This document shows, piece by piece, positions 50,696 to 53,825 of a DNA stretch of 53,825 bases; position 1 is the first letter of the stretch; every line of letters begins with the position of its first letter. The position numbers were made by a program, and so were the translations under genes. The notes under the pieces are model-generated. The model saw only the letters and a program-made list of their open reading frames with translations, did no database searches and was not told the DNA's origin. The DNA comes from JAIQFR01 sp041494445. Lineage in GTDB: Bacteria > Acidobacteriota > Polarisedimenticolia > Polarisedimenticolales > JAIQFR01. Where the stretch lies: contig JBGQAU010000009.1 in NCBI GenBank assembly GCA_041494445.1, positions 1 through 53,825 on the forward strand, in the 5' to 3' direction.

Positions 50696-50737
50696 CGGCG
50701 CGCGCGGGCGGGCGGCGCTCGGCAGGAGGAAGCGACG

Positions 50738-51391
50738 ATGGCTCGTTACCTGACGGCGGAAGAGGCGGCCGCCCTGGAGTCGCGCAGGGTGGAGCGCGTC
50801 TACTCCGTGATGGCTCGTGGTTACGATGCTTTCTTCGATTGGGCCCTCGGCCCGGGACGCCGCCGGGCGGTGGGCTGCCTGCCGCTGCGCCCCGGCGACC
50901 GGGTCCTCGAAGTGGGAGTCGGGACGGGACTGTCGCTCCCGCTCTACCCTCGGGACTGCCACGTCACCGGGGTGGACATCGCGGAGCCGATGCTCGATCG
51001 CGCGCGGGCCCGTCTCGACCTCCTCGGACACGACGATGTCGAGCTGCGGCGGATGGACGCCCGCGACCTGAAATTCCCCGACGGGTGCTTCGATTACGTC
51101 CTCGCCCCGTACGTGATTTCCGTCGTTCCGGAGCCCGCCAAGGTCCTGGCGGAGATGGCGCGGGTGTGCCGTCCGGGGGGGACCGTCATCGTGGTCAACC
51201 ATTTCCTCAGCGAGAACCCCGTTCTCGGGTTCTTCGAGCGCCTGCTGACCCCCGCGAGCCGATGGATCGGGTTCCAGATGGACGTCGCCGTCGCGTCCGT
51301 GCTGCCGACCCCCGGCCTCGACCTCGTCGCGGTCAGACGGGTCAACCTGCTGGGACTCTGGCGGCTGCTGGAGCTGAGGAAAGCGGGCTAG
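50738..51391 (+). CDS. SAM-dependent methyltransferase, PmtA-like
   Basis: The 217-residue class I methyltransferase has motif I DRVLEVGVGTGLSLPLY (near residue 52), VTGVDIAEPMLDRAR and DYVLAPYVISVVPEP. The N-terminal VYSVMARGYDAFFDWALGPG and the VNHFLSENPVLGFFERLLTP segment match phosphatidylethanolamine N-methyltransferases of the Rhodobacter PmtA group. It could make phosphatidylcholine; a ubiquinone- or other lipid-methyltransferase is possible. Confidence 0.82.
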   Translation: MARYLTAEEAAALESRRVERVYSVMARGYDAFFDWALGPGRRRAVGCLPLRPGDRVLEVGVGTGLSLPLYPRDCHVTGVDIAEPMLDRARARLDLLGHDDVELRRMDARDLKFPDGCFDYVLAPYVISVVPEPAKVLAEMARVCRPGGTVIVVNHFLSENPVLGFFERLLTPASRWIGFQMDVAVASVLPTPGLDLVAVRRVNLLGLWRLLELRKAG

Positions 51392-51401
51392 ACACCCGCG
51401 C

Positions 51402-52094
51402 TCAGTGCTCGGGCTCGATGGGACGCTCGTTCGGGGGCCAGGGACGGCGCGGGGAAGGTGCGGCCTCGCGTTGCTCGGACAGGCGATCCACGACCTGCAT
51501 CTGCTCCATCACCGAGGCGAACTGACGCTCGATCGTCTCGCTGGTCACCGCATTACGGGTCAGCATCTCGAGACCTCGCACCTTCTCTCGCAGCGCCGCG
51601 ATCTCGATGGTGCGTCCCTTGAGCTCCAGGTCCGCCTCGCGCAGCTTCTGACGCAGCACGGCGGTCTCCCGGGCGAGCCGGTCACGGAGCCTGGCGATCT
51701 CCGCGCGGCACTCCTCGATCTCCCGGCGCTTGGCGTCGAGATCTCCTTGCAGCTCGAGCGTCCGAAGGCCGCTGGCGCGCACCATCCCGTACGGGACTAG
51801 GAGCTGCGCATGCTTCATCGGCAGCTCCTGGTAGAGGCCGATCGGAAGCGTTTCGCGGGAGGAGAGCCTCTGTAGGGACCGGGACGGACCTCGGACCGGC
51901 TCGGGCAAGGTCTCCGACCGCGGAGTCCCTTGGAGCCCGACCTCCGCGAGCCCCTGCTCGGAGACGAAATACTCCGGTCCGAAGCGTCCCGCCAGCTTCT
52001 CGGCGCGGAGCCTGCCGGAGCGGATGTAGCGTCGGAGCGTCGTGACGGACAGGCCCACGCGCTCGGCGGCCTCCCTCAGGGTCATGCGCTCCAT
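51402..52094 (-). CDS. MerR/excisionase-type HTH protein with coiled coil
   Basis: The 230-residue protein has an N-terminal helix-turn-helix MTLREAAERVGLSVTTLRRYI with RSGRLRAEKLAGRFGPEYFV (a winged DNA-binding unit as in BldC/MerR types). A poorly conserved linker follows, then a long heptad-rich coiled coil (about 130-205; LRDRLARETAVLRQKLREA). No ligand domain is seen. The start at 52094 is chosen because the HTH begins there; longer forms to 52163 are in frame. It lies divergent to the lysyl-tRNA synthetase gene, which it could regulate, but that is a guess. Confidence 0.78.
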   Translation of the reverse strand: MERMTLREAAERVGLSVTTLRRYIRSGRLRAEKLAGRFGPEYFVSEQGLAEVGLQGTPRSETLPEPVRGPSRSLQRLSSRETLPIGLYQELPMKHAQLLVPYGMVRASGLRTLELQGDLDAKRREIEECRAEIARLRDRLARETAVLRQKLREADLELKGRTIEIAALREKVRGLEMLTRNAVTSETIERQFASVMEQMQVVDRLSEQREAAPSPRRPWPPNERPIEPEH

Positions 52095-52233
52095 GATCTG
52101 CGCTCCGCGCCGCCGTCCGGAGGTGGCGCCGAACGTTTCTACCACAGCGCGGGTTCGCGCCACAAGTGGAACGCGCCGCGACCGCGCTTCCGCGCGCGGC
52201 GTCGCCGGAAGGCGGGAAGCGATTGCGTGCCGG

Positions 52234-52263
52234 TTGATCCCGCGAGACGCCGCGTTGTATTTT
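52234..52263 (+). promoter_or_regulatory. Promoter of the lysyl-tRNA synthetase gene
   Basis: TTGATC (52234-52239), an 18-base spacer and TATTTT (52258-52263) lie 40 bases before the ATG at 52304. Confidence 0.5.
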
Positions 52264-52303
52264 CTCCACCGCCCGGCGCGGGGTCGGGTCCGAGGTGGAA
52301 CCG

Positions 52304-53791
52304 ATGCGAGAAGCTCCGTCCGCTCCCCGACACTGGGCCGACGAGGCCGCGGCCTCGGTGGCGTCTTCCGGCGCCGCCCCGGTGATCTCCACGGGGATCT
52401 CGCCTTCCGGCGAAATCCACATCGGCAACATGCGCGAGGTCCTGACGGCCGACGCGGTGTACCGGGCCCTCCGCGACCTCGGCGTCGCCGCGCGGTTCAA
52501 CTACGTCTGCGACAACTTCGACCCCCTGCGACGAGTCTACCCTTTTCTCGATCCGGCCGAATATGCCCCCCGGGTCGGCCAGCCGCTCTCGGAGATCCCG
52601 TGCCCGTGCGGGAGACACCCCTCGTACGGCGACCACTTCCTCGATCCGTTCGTCGAGGCCCTGAGAGAGCTCAGGGTGGACGTCGAGATCGAGCGCGCGG
52701 ATCTCATGTACAAGTCCGGCCGGATGAACCCGTTCATCGTCGCCGCCCTCCGGGGTCGGGACCGGATCGCCGCGATCCTGCGGGAGATGACGGGCAAGGA
52801 GGTCGCCGAGGACTGGTGGCCGTTCAACCCGCTCTGCCCCGCGTGCGGACGCATCAACTCGGCCCGTGTGACCGGTTTCTCGGAGCAACGCCAGACGGTG
52901 GACTACTCGTGCGATTGCTCCGCCTCCGGGACCGTCCCGATGGCAGGGGGCGGGAAGCTCGTCTGGCGGATCGACTGGCCCGCCCGATGGAGACTGCTGG
53001 GCGTCACCGTGGAGCCCTTCGGGAAGGACCACGCGACCCGCGGGGGTTCGTACGACACCGGGGTACGGATCGTGCGAGAGGTGTTCCAGGGCGAGCCGCC
53101 TTTCCCGATCCCGTACGAGTGGATCCGGCTCAAGGGGGCGGGGGACATGTCCTCGAGCAAGGGAAACGTGCTGTCCATAGGCGAGGTGCTGACGCTCGTG
53201 CCCCCCGAGGTGCTCCGCTACCTCGTGCTGCGCGAGAAACCGCAGAGGACCATCACGTTCGATCCCGGACTGCCGTTGCTCCAGCTCGTGGACGAGGTCG
53301 ACGACGCGACCGCGGCCGGACGGGACGAGCGATCGCTCGAGCTCTCGCGGGCGGCCGGATTCCGACCCGTGGGCATCCCGTTCAAGCACCTCGTCGTCGT
53401 GGCCCAGGCCGCCGGCTTCGACCTCGCCCGGGTGATCGCCATTCTGGACCGGACGAACGAGCCCAGCCAACTGGAGGACCTCGCCAACTACGATGCCGCG
53501 CTGGTTCGCCAGTTGGGGATTCTGGCGGTGACCGTGGACGAGAAGGTCACTGCCATTCTGCCGGACCTGAGGCGTCTTTCGGGCGTCGCGGTGGCGGCGG
53601 TTCCGGCGGAATATGCCGGGCTGAATCCGGGCCTGGTGACGGGCGACGTGATCTACTCGCTGAACAACCAGCGCATCGCGTCGCTCGACGAACTGCGGGA
53701 AGCGCTGAAGGACAAGAAATCCGGCGATCCCATCGCGCTCCTGGTGGAACGGCACGGGCAACTTATCTACGTGACGGCGGCACTGGAATAG
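52304..53791 (+). CDS. Class I lysyl-tRNA synthetase catalytic part fused to a protease-type PDZ domain
   Basis: The 495-residue frame starts at ATG 52304 (GAGGTGG five bases upstream; GTG 52295 in frame). Residues 1 to about 386 are a class I LysRS: ISTGISPSGEIHIGN (HIGH site), zinc-like CPCG and CPACG, and DMSSSKGNVLS (KMSKS site). The normal C-terminal anticodon-binding helices (about 130 residues) are missing. From about residue 387 the sequence becomes a PDZ module of S1C-protease type (VRQLGILAVTVDEKV, then PGLVTGDVIYSLNNQRI and LLVERHGQLIYVTAALE). Codon use also shifts: GAA predominates among Glu codons after the junction and GAG before it. The fusion would lack tRNA anticodon recognition, so a chimera of the assembly or a recombined gene is likely. 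Confidence 0.8.
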   Translation: MREAPSAPRHWADEAAASVASSGAAPVISTGISPSGEIHIGNMREVLTADAVYRALRDLGVAARFNYVCDNFDPLRRVYPFLDPAEYAPRVGQPLSEIPCPCGRHPSYGDHFLDPFVEALRELRVDVEIERADLMYKSGRMNPFIVAALRGRDRIAAILREMTGKEVAEDWWPFNPLCPACGRINSARVTGFSEQRQTVDYSCDCSASGTVPMAGGGKLVWRIDWPARWRLLGVTVEPFGKDHATRGGSYDTGVRIVREVFQGEPPFPIPYEWIRLKGAGDMSSSKGNVLSIGEVLTLVPPEVLRYLVLREKPQRTITFDPGLPLLQLVDEVDDATAAGRDERSLELSRAAGFRPVGIPFKHLVVVAQAAGFDLARVIAILDRTNEPSQLEDLANYDAALVRQLGILAVTVDEKVTAILPDLRRLSGVAVAAVPAEYAGLNPGLVTGDVIYSLNNQRIASLDELREALKDKKSGDPIALLVERHGQLIYVTAALE

Positions 53792-53795
53792 ACCG

Positions 53796-53821
53796 ATCAC
53801 CCAATCGCCAGATTTGGTGAT
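53796..53821. terminator. AT-rich hairpin after the chimeric gene
   Basis: ATCACCCAATC and GATTTGGTGAT pair over 11 bases with one mismatch and a 4-base loop, five bases after the stop. It is clearly AT-richer than the rest of the window. Confidence 0.4.
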
Positions 53822-53825
53822 TTAG

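Noticed and set aside
1..53825. tRNA or rRNA genes, CRISPR arrays, transposases, integrase or attachment sites
   Set aside because: No cloverleaf-like segment, conserved rRNA stretch, regularly spaced repeat or transposase motif was recognised; absence by eye is not proof.

Overview
The window is GC-rich (roughly two thirds or more G+C), densely coding bacterial DNA. The gene set includes an S9 prolyl oligopeptidase, a tricorn-type protease, long carboxypeptidase-regulatory-domain proteins, PDZ proteins, a secreted serpin, a class I lysyl-tRNA synthetase, an archaeal-type aspartate-semialdehyde dehydrogenase and an RsbU-like phosphatase. Together these suggest an uncultured or poorly studied Acidobacteriota-like Gram-negative lineage. 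That placement is inferred from gene content, not from a marker gene.

Layout. 1-8052: 5'-truncated S9 peptidase, DUF4143-type ATPase with its own promoter and palindrome, serpin, giant carboxypeptidase-regulatory-repeat protein. 8089-15058 (minus strand): a compact RiPP locus. It has one split LanB-type dehydratase without its elimination domain, three stand-alone SpaB_C/thiopeptide-type proteins, three short Ser/Thr/Cys-rich precursor peptides not previously marked by long open frames, a SAM methyltransferase, and the 3' remnant of a fourth SpaB_C gene. 15317-18931: isocitrate dehydrogenase family protein, citrate synthase and malate dehydrogenase. 19147-23593: 3-hydroxyacyl-CoA dehydrogenase translationally coupled to acetate kinase, two TPM-domain proteins, MarC. 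23626-31373: small hypothetical, MntP, orphan histidine kinase, acyl-CoA dehydrogenase, DedA, APC permease, RsbU-like phosphatase. 31381-38944: PAP2 phosphatase, chalcone-isomerase-like protein, tricorn protease, secreted hypotheticals, two-PDZ protein. 38985-39939: HAD phosphatase and an 81-residue Cys-rich protein. 40060-46135: lysine operon asd-lysC-dapB-dapA-dapD-aminotransferase in which all five junctions are 4-base start/stop overlaps. 46173-52094: HEAT-repeat protein, Mrp ATPase, outer-membrane protein, lipoprotein, PmtA-like methyltransferase, HTH/coiled-coil regulator. 52304-53791: a class I lysyl-tRNA synthetase whose anticodon-binding part is replaced by a protease-type PDZ domain, either a real fusion or an assembly chimera.

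The RiPP locus is the most novel element. The precursors share a leader ending in GRKPGG and a core with SSSTS followed by a CTC cluster, and all end in Glu-Glu. Two of them (12453-12599 and 14739-14885) lie in a duplicated block with a constant offset of 2286 bases. The block also carries a conserved TTGACA-N17-TACATG promoter and the 3' end of a SpaB_C gene. No LanC cyclase, YcaO, transporter or leader peptidase is visible, so the final product class is undecided.

Regulation is mostly visible as extended -10 elements (TGnTAnnnT) close to start codons, for example the divergent pair between 39939 and 40060.
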